A DNA stretch of 16,362 nucleotides from assembly GCA_019314105.1 (NCBI GenBank), contig JAFCZY010000048.1, positions 1 through 16,362 on the forward strand. Direction: 5' to 3'. Within the stretch, counting starts at the first letter, position 1, and each line of letters begins with the position of its first letter. Positions 1 to 7,714 of this stretch are shown here, in pieces. A program made the translations under genes and the position numbers. This DNA is from Deltaproteobacteria bacterium. Lineage in GTDB: Bacteria; Desulfobacterota; Desulfobacteria; Desulfobacterales; Desulfobacteraceae. The notes beneath the pieces are model-generated. The model worked only from the letters and a program-made list of their open reading frames with translations, did not search any database and was not told the DNA's origin.

Positions 1-1758
1 CCGATTGAAGAAATGCTGGAGGAAGCCCTTTTTGAAATCAATAAACTCGGGGAGGAAATGGACGCGGCATTAAAGGCGCTGGTGGCTTCAAAAACAGGGC
101 AGCTTATTTCAGAGCAGATTGATCCGGTAAGGTATTATTTCAAGGATTGTAAAGACATTCAACTCTATCTGGAAAAAGTCAAAGAAGATATTATTGATAA
201 TATCGCCATGTTCATAGGGGGTAAAGGTCAGGAAAACATAGAGGGGAAACAGCTTTCTGAGAAAACTGAATCCTTTGCAAAAAGGTATCAGGTCAATGTT
301 CTGGTGGATCGAAGAGGGGAAAAAGGCGCACCCGTTGTCTTTGAACCAAACCCAAGTTTTCATAATCTTTTTGGGAAAATTGAAAAAAAACCGATTATGG
401 GATCATTTGAGACGGATTTTACCATGGTTCAGGCAGGCGCTCTTTTAAAAGCCAATAAGGGCTATCTGATCATTAATATTGAACCACTTTTAATGAATCC
501 GCTGGTGTGGGAATCTTTAAAACGAACATTGCAGGACTCAATGCTTCAGATCGAAGATATGCCCGATCAGGCAGATTATGGCATGCCCTCGTTAAAACCG
601 GCTCCCATACCGTTGACTGTCAAGGTGGTGCTTGTCGGCGGGTATGAACCTTTCATGATTTTACAAAATACAGATTCCAAATTTAATAAAATATTTAAAG
701 TCAGGGCGGATTTTGATTATGAAGCAGAACTGACAGATAAAAATATTTACAATTATGTCCTGTTTATTGCCCGTGTCTGTCAAAAAGAAGGCTTATTGCA
801 TTTTACCCCGGATGGTGTGTGGGCTGTGATCGAATATGGGAACAGAATGGTCACAGATCAAAAAAAGCTCTCTCTCAGATTCGGCCAGATCCTCGGGGTA
901 CTGAAAGAAGCGGATTACTGGGCAAAAAAAGAAAATGCCCTTGTGGTTTCGTCGAAATATGTAAGCAAAGCGCTTAACCAGCACAGGTTCCGGCATAATC
1001 TGTATGAAGAAAAAGTATGGGAGCAATTTAATGATCAGACGGTTCTGATTGATGTAAAAGGAAAGGTGACAGGTCAGGTGAATGCGCTGGCGGTCTATGA
1101 TATGGGGGAAATATCCTTTGGAAGGCCCACAAGGATTACGGCAGAATCTTATATGGGAAATCCCGGGATTATTAATATCGAACATGAATCTGATCTTTCA
1201 GGGGAGACCCATGACAAAGGGGTGATGATTGTTTCCGGCTATCTGGGTAGAATGTTTGCCCAAAATTATCCCTTAAGCGTGAGCATCAGTATTACCTTTG
1301 AGCAGAGCTATGACGGCGTGGATGGGGACAGTGCCTCTTCTACAGAATTGTATGCTGTTCTTTCCAGTCTCTCCGGCATTCCTATCCGACAGGAAATTGC
1401 CGTGACAGGCTCTGTGAATCAAAAGGGTGAAATTCAGGCCATTGGCGGTGTGAATGAAAAAATAGAAGGGTTCTATGATATCTGTGTTAAAAAAGGATTG
1501 ACTAAAACTCAGGGCGTCATGATTCCGTTTTCAAATGTAAAAAACCTTGTTTTAAGAAAAGATGTTGTTCAAGCCATCAGGAAAAAACAGTTCCATCTTT
1601 ACAGGGTCAGAACCATTGAAGAGGGAATTGAAGTTCTCACGGGTATCCCGGCAGGGGCACCTGATTTAAATGCTTGTTATCCGGAAGATACGGTCTTTGG
1701 AAAAGTTCAGAGAACGCTGAAGAGATACCATGATCTATCCATGCAATATGCAAAATAA
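1..1758 (+). CDS. Lon-related ATP-dependent protease (LonB/COG1067 type), 5'-truncated by window edge
   Basis: The frame is open from base 1, so the first in-frame ATG at 13 is probably internal; the true start lies upstream. About 585 codons are visible, against roughly 800 residues for this family, so the N-terminal part is missing. The C-terminal half is a Lon S16 protease domain. The catalytic Ser is in GDSAS (codon 1330-1332, visible residue 444) and the catalytic Lys is in GGVNEK (codon 1459-1461, residue 487), so the Ser-Lys dyad is intact. The upstream part has the typical AAA_32 text, with a stretch reading GALLKANKGYLII near bases 439-480 followed by LVWESLKRTL; its Walker-B-like strand carries Asn-Ile-Glu rather than a clear Asp-Glu. 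This is a cytosolic ATP-driven protease of unknown substrates. The next gene begins 86 bases downstream. Family assignment is firm; the exact subtype is less so. Confidence 0.9.
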   Translation, partial: PIEEMLEEALFEINKLGEEMDAALKALVASKTGQLISEQIDPVRYYFKDCKDIQLYLEKVKEDIIDNIAMFIGGKGQENIEGKQLSEKTESFAKRYQVNVLVDRRGEKGAPVVFEPNPSFHNLFGKIEKKPIMGSFETDFTMVQAGALLKANKGYLIINIEPLLMNPLVWESLKRTLQDSMLQIEDMPDQADYGMPSLKPAPIPLTVKVVLVGGYEPFMILQNTDSKFNKIFKVRADFDYEAELTDKNIYNYVLFIARVCQKEGLLHFTPDGVWAVIEYGNRMVTDQKKLSLRFGQILGVLKEADYWAKKENALVVSSKYVSKALNQHRFRHNLYEEKVWEQFNDQTVLIDVKGKVTGQVNALAVYDMGEISFGRPTRITAESYMGNPGIINIEHESDLSGETHDKGVMIVSGYLGRMFAQNYPLSVSISITFEQSYDGVDGDSASSTELYAVLSSLSGIPIRQEIAVTGSVNQKGEIQAIGGVNEKIEGFYDICVKKGLTKTQGVMIPFSNVKNLVLRKDVVQAIRKKQFHLYRVRTIEEGIEVLTGIPAGAPDLNACYPEDTVFGKVQRTLKRYHDLSMQYAK

Positions 1759-1788
1759 AAAGCAGCCTCTTTGATTGTTTGCTTTTTT
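1757..1788 (+). terminator. Possible weak intrinsic terminator after the Lon-related gene
   Basis: Bases 1757-1764 (AAAAAGCA) can pair with 1780-1787 (TGCTTTTT) around a 15-base loop, and the distal arm merges into a run of six T. The stem is A-U rich and overlaps the stop codon, so it would be a poor terminator. Some read-through into cooC is plausible. Confidence 0.25.
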
Positions 1789-1835
1789 AAAAGAGTGCGT
1801 TATGTTATGGAAACATGAATTTAATATAGATATTT

Positions 1836-1839
1836 GGAG
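1836..1839 (+). promoter_or_regulatory. Shine-Dalgarno site deciding the cooC start
   Basis: GGAG at 1836-1839 lies 5 bases before the ATG at 1845. The in-frame GTG at 1839 overlaps this site, so the ATG is the better start. Confidence 0.7.
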
Positions 1840-1844
1840 TGAAT

Positions 1845-2609
1845 ATGAGCAAAGTAATCGCAATGTCCGGAAAAGGCGGGGTTGGTAAAACAACGGTTTC
1901 AGCACTTGTAATGCGGTATTTTACAAAACATTTCAATGATCCTCTTCTTGCAATTGATGCGGATCCAAACAGTAACCTGGGTGAAACCCTGGGACTTGAA
2001 ATTGACAAAACAGTGGGTGACATCCGTGAAAATTTTATGAAAGATCCCCAGGGTGTTCCCTCGGGTATGGATAAAATGTTGTATCTTGAAATGCTGATGA
2101 ATCAGGTGTTGATTGAGGAAAAGGCTTTTGATCTTCTGGTCATGGGTCGTCAGGAAGGCCAAGGATGTTATTGTATGGTCAATAATATTCTTAACCGGTT
2201 TGCCGATGAGCTGGAAGGCAATTATAAATATCTTCTTGTGGACAATGAAGCCGGGATGGAACATTTAAGCAGGAGAACCAGTGGTAAGGTAGATATCCTG
2301 CTGATGGTCACCGACTATGCCTTAAGGGGACTTCGAGCTGTTGGAAGAATTAATGAAATGCTGGATAGCCTTAAGATAGATGTAAAACATAAGGGCCTGA
2401 TCGTTAACCGGGCACCGGAAAACTTAAGCAAAGCCTTTCTGGATGAGGTTGAGAGTATTGGTGTTCCCATATTGTGCACCATACCCGATGACAATAACCT
2501 TCTTGAGTTTGATATGGAAAGACGGTCACTTCTTGAACTGGAAGATGATTCTCCAGCAGTTGTTGCCATCGATGGAATGATGGAAAAGGTCAAGGAAATT
2601 ATTGATTAA
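1845..2609 (+). CDS. cooC: CooC-type nickel-insertion ATPase (CO dehydrogenase maturation)
   Basis: A 254-residue MinD/ParA-class P-loop ATPase. The deviant Walker A, GKGGVGKT, is at residues 9-16. QEGQGCYC places two cysteines at residues 108 and 110; in characterised CooC proteins this CXC pair binds metal at the dimer interface, which separates CooC from plain MinD/ParA. The family loads Ni into the C-cluster of CO dehydrogenase using ATP. The switch region (DNEAGMEHLSRR, about residues 133-144) also fits the family. The methyltransferase gene follows after 2 bases, suggesting cotranslation. No CO dehydrogenase or acetyl-CoA synthase gene is in the window, so the client is elsewhere or different. 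An ATPase for another nickel enzyme remains possible. Confidence 0.87.
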   Translation: MSKVIAMSGKGGVGKTTVSALVMRYFTKHFNDPLLAIDADPNSNLGETLGLEIDKTVGDIRENFMKDPQGVPSGMDKMLYLEMLMNQVLIEEKAFDLLVMGRQEGQGCYCMVNNILNRFADELEGNYKYLLVDNEAGMEHLSRRTSGKVDILLMVTDYALRGLRAVGRINEMLDSLKIDVKHKGLIVNRAPENLSKAFLDEVESIGVPILCTIPDDNNLLEFDMERRSLLELEDDSPAVVAIDGMMEKVKEIID

Positions 2610-2611
2610 TT

Positions 2612-3379
2612 ATGGGCTATATATTTGATTTTCAAGATGCCGGATTATATGATGCCTGGTTTGACCCGGCTAAAAATAAGTATTGCCTGGATCTCGAAAT
2701 CAAATTAATGATGGATTTTTTATCCCCTGAAAAAGGACAGCGGATTCTTGATATTGGCTGCGGTAGCGGTATCAGTCTTGAACCATTACTGGACAAGGGA
2801 TTAAATCTAACCGGATTGGACCCTTCACCCTATATGCTGGACCTGGCATCAAACCGGCTTGGAAATCAGGTGGATCTTCACCGGGGTGTGGCTGAAGACC
2901 TCCCATTTGATGACAATGCATTTGATTGTGCTTTTTTTTTCACAAGCCTTGAATTTACAGATAGACCTGCCAAAGCCATTGAAGAAGCCTGTAGGGTGGC
3001 AAAGGATACCGTTGTCCTCTGTATTCTGAACCGATATGCGCCATTAAACATGATTCGCCGATTTAAAAGTTTTTTTGTGCCCAATATTTATGCCCACGCT
3101 AATTTTTTCGGTATCTGGGAACTCAAACAGATTTTATTTGCCATTCTGGGGAATGTGCCTGTAAAATGGAGGACTACCTTGCAATTTCCTTTTACCTACG
3201 GGAAAATAGCCGCACTTGTTGAAAATAATAAAATTATTCAAAAATCATTTTTCGGAACGCTTATTGGTATGAAAATCAAGCCGGTGCCGAACTTTCGAAC
3301 CCGGCCTCTGGTGTTGAAGCTAAAGAGGCCAAAGGCTTATCGCCCTACAACAGGACTGGCCACACGGATGAGGTCTTGA
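2612..3379 (+). CDS. Class I SAM-dependent methyltransferase (Methyltransf_11 type)
   Basis: A 255-residue protein with a Rossmann-fold methyltransferase domain. Motif I, ILDIGCGSG, is at residues 45-53, an acidic residue at the end of the second strand follows in GLDPSPYMLDLA, and a post-motif LPFDDNAFD precedes the fourth strand. Residues beyond about 150 are less conserved, rich in aromatic and basic residues, and may form a substrate cap or membrane-contact patch. The substrate cannot be read from sequence. It starts 2 bases after cooC with no close Shine-Dalgarno (AAGGA ends 15 bases upstream), so translation probably depends on coupling; it overlaps the next gene by one base (TGATG). 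Lying two genes before a UbiA-family prenyltransferase, a quinone or lipid methylation role is conceivable but unproven. A run of nine T at 2932-2940 lies in the coding region. Confidence 0.8.
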   Translation: MGYIFDFQDAGLYDAWFDPAKNKYCLDLEIKLMMDFLSPEKGQRILDIGCGSGISLEPLLDKGLNLTGLDPSPYMLDLASNRLGNQVDLHRGVAEDLPFDDNAFDCAFFFTSLEFTDRPAKAIEEACRVAKDTVVLCILNRYAPLNMIRRFKSFFVPNIYAHANFFGIWELKQILFAILGNVPVKWRTTLQFPFTYGKIAALVENNKIIQKSFFGTLIGMKIKPVPNFRTRPLVLKLKRPKAYRPTTGLATRMRS

Positions 3380-4392
3380 TGATGGAGACCCTGATCTATG
3401 AAAAACTGGATAAAAAAAGAGTAAAATGTCATATCTGCCATCATTTTTGTGTCATCAAAGATGGGAAAAGAGGTATTTGCAGCGTTCGGGAAAATCAAGA
3501 TGGCAGGCTTTATTCTCTGGTATATCCAAAAGTGATTGCCACTAGCATTGATCCCATAGAAAAAAAGCCCCTTTTCCATTTAAAGCCGGGTTCATCGTCC
3601 TATTCCATTGCCACTGTAGGATGTAATTTTAAATGCAGCTTTTGCCAGAATGCGGATATTGCCCAGATGCCGTCGGATTACGATGGATTAATCCAGGGAA
3701 GAGACTTTTCCCCTGAAGCCATTGTCAAAGAGACCATAAAATCAGGTTGCGACAGCATTTCCTATACGTATACAGAACCCACCGTTTTTTTTGAACTGGC
3801 CCTTGAAACGGCCAGACTTGCTAAGAATCAGGGTCTATTAAATATTTTTGTCACCAATGGGTATATGAGCACCAGAGCGCTTGAAATGATTGCCCCTTAT
3901 CTTGATGCGGCTAATGTGGATCTGAAAGCCTTTAATGACAAATTTTACCAGACATATTGCAAGGCAAGACTTGAACCGGTTAAAAACACTATTAAAAAAA
4001 TGAAAAACTTGGGAATTCTGGTGGAAATCACCACTCTTTTGATCCCGGGTTTAAATGATGCTGAGGGTGATATTCAGGCGATGGCAGACTATATTGCCAA
4101 TGATCTGGGTTGCGAAACCCCTTGGCATATTTCAAGATTTCATCCCTGCTATAACATGATGGACAGACCCGCCACCCCTGTTTTGACATTGGAAAAAGCA
4201 TATAAGGCAGGTAAAGCTGCGGGTCTTAGATATGTCTATATCGGAAATGTAGCGGGCCAGTCGTCGGAAAATACCTATTGTCATTCCTGCAATGCGCTTT
4301 TAGTAAGACGTGCGGGGTATCAGATAGAAAATTATTTATTAAAACAAGGAAAATGTCCTGAATGTAACACCATTGCCTATGGAATATATTAA
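3379..4392 (+). CDS. amrS: AmmeMemoRadiSam-system radical SAM enzyme (AmrS, PflA-like)
   Basis: A 337-residue radical SAM protein. The [4Fe-4S]/SAM motif is GCNFKCSFCQN with Cys82, Cys86 and Cys89. Ahead of it is the typical family N-terminus: a CXXC-rich segment (KCHICHHFC), then KRGICSVREN and PLFHLKPGS. The C-terminus adds a zinc-ribbon-like pair, CHSC and CPEC, about 35 residues apart. This arrangement matches the radical SAM member of the AmmeMemoRadiSam set, related to pyruvate formate-lyase activating enzymes; its reaction is not well established. ATG 3379 was preferred over the in-frame TTG 3376 because GAGG at 3370-3373 is spaced 5 bases from it; ATG 3382 is also possible. It overlaps the methyltransferase by one base and the next gene by 14. 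No AMMECR1 or Memo partner gene is visible. Confidence 0.87.
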   Translation: MMETLIYEKLDKKRVKCHICHHFCVIKDGKRGICSVRENQDGRLYSLVYPKVIATSIDPIEKKPLFHLKPGSSSYSIATVGCNFKCSFCQNADIAQMPSDYDGLIQGRDFSPEAIVKETIKSGCDSISYTYTEPTVFFELALETARLAKNQGLLNIFVTNGYMSTRALEMIAPYLDAANVDLKAFNDKFYQTYCKARLEPVKNTIKKMKNLGILVEITTLLIPGLNDAEGDIQAMADYIANDLGCETPWHISRFHPCYNMMDRPATPVLTLEKAYKAGKAAGLRYVYIGNVAGQSSENTYCHSCNALLVRRAGYQIENYLLKQGKCPECNTIAYGIY

Positions 4393-5245
4393 AAATAAAC
4401 TACTGATTTACGGGAGAATGATTAAGTTCCCCCATACCATTTTTGCACTTCCCTTTGCCCTGTCTGCCGTAGTGATGGCCTGGGAGAATCATTCATCTTC
4501 AACCTGGGATTTTATCTGGATTCTTCTGGCCATGGTGGGGGCAAGGTCTGCTGCCATGGGATTTAACAGAATTGTGGATGCGGATATTGATCTTAAAAAT
4601 AAACGGACAACCATAAGGGAAATCCCTTCAGGACTGTTGTCAAAAAAGGAATCTTTACTTTTTGTTGCAGTCTCATCCCTGGCATTCATTTTTTCCGCAG
4701 CCATGCTATCACGCCTTTGTTTGTGGCTTTCTTTCCCGGTATTATTTTTTTTGTTGTTTTATTCCTATACCAAGCGGTTCACAAAATATTGTCATCTATA
4801 TCTGGGGTTTGCTATTTGTCTTGCACCTGTGGGAGCATGGGTGGCGATTACCGGAACCCTGTCGTGGAGCATCATTTTCCTCAGCCTTGCCTTGCTGACC
4901 TATATTGCCGGATTTGATATTCTCTATTCCTGCCAAGATATTGATTTTGATCAAAAAGAGGGGCTTTTTTCTTTGCCGGCAAAAATCGGTCCGCAAAAAG
5001 CCCTGCGCATCTCTTCAATGCTTCATGGGGGTACCTTTATTTTTCTTTTGGCCATGTATGCGAGCTTTGGCATGCATCCGGTTTTTTTAATATTTTTAGG
5101 GGGTATAGGTCTTCTTCTGATTGTTGAGCATCAGCTGGTTAAACCCGATAATTTAACACATATTAATATGGCATTTTTCCATATTAATTCAGTAATTTCA
5201 ATCCTCCTTTTTATCGGGGTATTGACACAGGGCTTTCTTAAATGA
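4379..5245 (+). CDS. mqnP: UbiA-family polyprenyltransferase, MqnP-like
   Basis: A 288-residue polytopic membrane protein with about eight or nine hydrophobic segments. Both prenyl-diphosphate/Mg2+ motifs of the UbiA superfamily are present: an NRxxDxDxD motif with Asn63, Asp67, Asp69 and Asp71, and a DxxYxxxDxDxD motif with Asp180, Tyr183, Asp187, Asp189 and Asp191. The N-terminal MIKFPHTIFALPFAL is typical of the 4-hydroxybenzoate-octaprenyltransferase-like proteins that act in the futalosine menaquinone pathway (MqnP). It would attach an isoprenoid tail to an aromatic quinone precursor at the inner membrane. ATG 4379 was chosen over TTG 4373; it overlaps amrS by 14 bases and lacks a strong Shine-Dalgarno, suggesting coupling. 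The stop overlaps the cca start as ATGA. The family is certain; the MqnP assignment is inferred, and no other mqn gene is in the window. Confidence 0.82.
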   Translation: MEYIKNKLLIYGRMIKFPHTIFALPFALSAVVMAWENHSSSTWDFIWILLAMVGARSAAMGFNRIVDADIDLKNKRTTIREIPSGLLSKKESLLFVAVSSLAFIFSAAMLSRLCLWLSFPVLFFLLFYSYTKRFTKYCHLYLGFAICLAPVGAWVAITGTLSWSIIFLSLALLTYIAGFDILYSCQDIDFDQKEGLFSLPAKIGPQKALRISSMLHGGTFIFLLAMYASFGMHPVFLIFLGGIGLLLIVEHQLVKPDNLTHINMAFFHINSVISILLFIGVLTQGFLK

Positions 5246-6552
5246 AGAGTGAAAAAACCCTCCCATTTATTTTAGACCGGTTTAAGGAAAATGGATTCCA
5301 GGCTTATATCGTCGGTGGCGCTGTCCGGGATATGCTGTTGCAAAAAACGCCGGATGATTTTGATATCCTGACCAATGCGTCTATAAAAGAGATCCAAACC
5401 CTTTTTTCAGATCAAAAAGTTAAAACGGTTGGAAAAACGTTTCCTGTTTGTCTCGTGGATGGTATTGAGATTTCTTCCGGACGGACGGCATTTGATATTT
5501 CTGATTTCCCTGAGTCAGATCTGGCAAAAAGAGATTTTACCATCAATGCCATGGCCTGTGATTCCATCACAAAAAAGGTTATTGATCCCTTTAATGGAAG
5601 AAAAGACCTTGAAAATACGATTATCAGATTTACAAGGGACCCTGAAAAAAGAATCCATGAAGATCCTGTCAGAATGATCCGGGCCTGCCGATTTGTAGCC
5701 ATGATAGACGGAGCTCTTTCCTTGTCCTCCCTTGCGGTTATCCTTGAGAATAAAGATCTGCTGGACCCTGTCGCAAGAGAGAGAATTCATCATGAAATTA
5801 TGAAAGCACTTGGCCTGAAAAGGCCATCTCTGTTCTTTAAGGCATTAAAAAAAACAGGGCTGCTGGTTAAAATTTTCCCCAGTCTTGATCGGTGCCATGA
5901 TCTTGATGGGGGCCCCCATCATGGGGAAACAGTATTTGAACACAATATGCTGGTGGGGGATGCCTTGTCACCTCGTTTTCCTGTTTTAAGACTGGCAGGA
6001 TTTCTGCACGACGCCGGAAAATTTGATGCCGCAAAAATAAAGAACGGTAAATTAACGTTTGCCGGGCATGAAAACCATACCCGAGCCGTGGTTCATGATC
6101 TGACAACATTAAGATTTTCTGTTAAGGATATCACCTATATCACCTCTTTGATTAAAACTCACATGCGGCCTCTGGTTAAGCAGACAACGCCCAAAGCGAC
6201 CAGAAGGCTGCTGGCAATGCTGGATAAATACGGGCTGGATTACCGGGATTTCATGCGGATGAGGATTGCCGATAAAAAAGGAAATCTGGCGGAAGGTAAG
6301 ACCCCCTATACGCTTTCTGCCATTCGTGTCCGACTTAAAAAAATATTTGATGAATTGTCCGGGCAGGAATCTCTCCAAATGAATCATCTTGAAATCACCG
6401 GGAATGATATTATCCGACTCACAGGGGTTGCCCCCGGTCCTGAAATCGGCAAAATAAAGCTACTGCTGTTTGAAAAAATAGTGGATGACCCTGAACTGAA
6501 TAATTATAATGAATTAAAGCAACTATGCCTTTCTTTAAAAATAAAAAAATAA
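5242..6552 (+). CDS. cca: CCA tRNA nucleotidyltransferase / poly(A) polymerase family with HD domain
   Basis: A 436-residue class II nucleotidyltransferase. The N-terminal head has GGAVRD at residues 25-30 and the metal-binding DxD at Asp39 and Asp41 (DDFDI). DFTINAMA and the RHEDPVRM-like IHEDPVRMIRACRF follow, as in the nucleotide-selecting and neck regions of CCA-adding enzymes. An HD-type domain contains His256-Asp257 (LHDAGK) and HENHTR downstream, which may give phosphohydrolase activity. The enzyme adds or repairs the 3' CCA of tRNAs in the cytosol. Some bacteria split CC- and A-addition between two such proteins, and sequence reading alone cannot say whether this one does the whole job. 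It starts in an ATGA overlap with the prenyltransferase stop and overlaps the MFS gene by 28 bases. Confidence 0.85.
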   Translation: MKSEKTLPFILDRFKENGFQAYIVGGAVRDMLLQKTPDDFDILTNASIKEIQTLFSDQKVKTVGKTFPVCLVDGIEISSGRTAFDISDFPESDLAKRDFTINAMACDSITKKVIDPFNGRKDLENTIIRFTRDPEKRIHEDPVRMIRACRFVAMIDGALSLSSLAVILENKDLLDPVARERIHHEIMKALGLKRPSLFFKALKKTGLLVKIFPSLDRCHDLDGGPHHGETVFEHNMLVGDALSPRFPVLRLAGFLHDAGKFDAAKIKNGKLTFAGHENHTRAVVHDLTTLRFSVKDITYITSLIKTHMRPLVKQTTPKATRRLLAMLDKYGLDYRDFMRMRIADKKGNLAEGKTPYTLSAIRVRLKKIFDELSGQESLQMNHLEITGNDIIRLTGVAPGPEIGKIKLLLFEKIVDDPELNNYNELKQLCLSLKIKK

Positions 6553-7667
6553 TTCTCATCTTCGGATGCTTAACCATTTTTTTTCCGGGAGCCTTTGTAT
6601 TTGGTTTTCCCGGCGTTATGGCATCGGAATGGCAGATTCTTTTTCATATAAATAAGGCACAAATCGGGAGTTCAATGTTTTTTATTCTGGCAGGTACTGG
6701 TTTTTCAATGGTTCTGGCCGGAAAGCTACAGGAAAAATTACCCGGCCACTTTATTATTTTTGCAGGCAGCTTTGTCTGCGGCCTTGCCATGATCTTTGTC
6801 GGACAGGCAACCACCATTGAACACATATATATCTGGGCTTTTATTGAGGGCTTTTTCTGCGGATTTGTTTATATCCCCTGTCTCACTATTTTCCAAAGAC
6901 TGTTTCCTGAAAACAAGGGGCTGATTACCGGAATCCTTAATTTAACCTTCGGGGGTTCTTCCGCTGTTATGTCTCCCATATTCACCTATTTTCTGATATC
7001 AAAAGGCTATGTGTTTACATCCAATTTTGCAGCAGTCATCTCTATTCTCCTGGGAACATCGTTTGCCTTGTTCATAAAAATCCCCGGCCATAAAAAAGAT
7101 CAGAAAAAACAACCATTATCAACACTGTCATTGAAAAAAATCATAAGGATGTCATCTTTCTGGTTTCTCTGGTGGGTCTGGGCGTTATCCGGAGCTGCCG
7201 GAATTTCCTTGATCGTTCTTGCATCCTCTTTTGGGGCATCTTTAGGATATGGAATTACACAATATGTTTATATATTGACCGGCTTTAATGTGTTAAACGG
7301 GATTGGCCGACTGGTTTGCGGCAGACTGGCAGATATATATCCCAAACAAAAGATATTGATGGCCATATTTCTCATGGCATCAACTGCTTATTTTTTAATG
7401 TCCCTGTCTACTCATCTTTATATCATCAGCTTTCTGTCCTGTTTTATCGGGATTAAATTTGGCGGCGGTCTGGTATTTACGGCATATGGATTTTTTGCCG
7501 GATTTTTAGGGCCCTGGGCTTCAGGTATTGTCCTTGACATAACCGGTTCAAATTTCCAGCTTGTATTTACTATATTTGCTGTGTTTTATCTTATTTCATC
7601 TGTATTAATTTTTGGCGTAAAGAAAAAAAATATTGCGGATAGCAGACTATGCAGGGTGCAAACTTAA
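6525..7667 (+). CDS. MFS transporter, OFA (oxalate/formate antiporter-like) subfamily
   Basis: A 380-residue inner-membrane protein with about 12 hydrophobic segments and a basic cytoplasmic loop near residues 186-205 (GHKKDQKKQ). GRLVCGRLADIYPKQKIL is an MFS A-like motif between TM8 and TM9. The text FTAYGFFAGFLGPWASGIVLD resembles OFA-subfamily transporters of small organic acids. The substrate is unknown. At residues about 308-318 (GIKFGGGLVFTAYG) the TM10 region runs straight into the TM11 signature, without the longer segment containing a TADYFG-like motif that I expect there, so a short in-frame deletion is possible. The start overlaps cca by 28 bases and has no strong Shine-Dalgarno; the next ATG would remove TM1. 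It is the last member of the overlapping string. Confidence 0.8.
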   Translation: MPFFKNKKIILIFGCLTIFFPGAFVFGFPGVMASEWQILFHINKAQIGSSMFFILAGTGFSMVLAGKLQEKLPGHFIIFAGSFVCGLAMIFVGQATTIEHIYIWAFIEGFFCGFVYIPCLTIFQRLFPENKGLITGILNLTFGGSSAVMSPIFTYFLISKGYVFTSNFAAVISILLGTSFALFIKIPGHKKDQKKQPLSTLSLKKIIRMSSFWFLWWVWALSGAAGISLIVLASSFGASLGYGITQYVYILTGFNVLNGIGRLVCGRLADIYPKQKILMAIFLMASTAYFLMSLSTHLYIISFLSCFIGIKFGGGLVFTAYGFFAGFLGPWASGIVLDITGSNFQLVFTIFAVFYLISSVLIFGVKKKNIADSRLCRVQT

Positions 7668-7714
7668 AAGTTTTGTGATAAAAATGATTAAAAACTAATT
7701 GAAGGATATGGGCA

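Noticed and set aside
1801..1844. Promoter directly upstream of cooC
   Set aside because: Candidate -10 boxes such as TATAGA at 1825-1830 would put the transcription start almost on the ribosome site, and no paired -35 box is convincing.
7660..7714. Terminator or promoter between the MFS gene and serB
   Set aside because: AAACTT-AA-AAGTTT (7660-7673) is a short AT-only palindrome with no useful T-tract, and no convincing -35/-10 pair was found.
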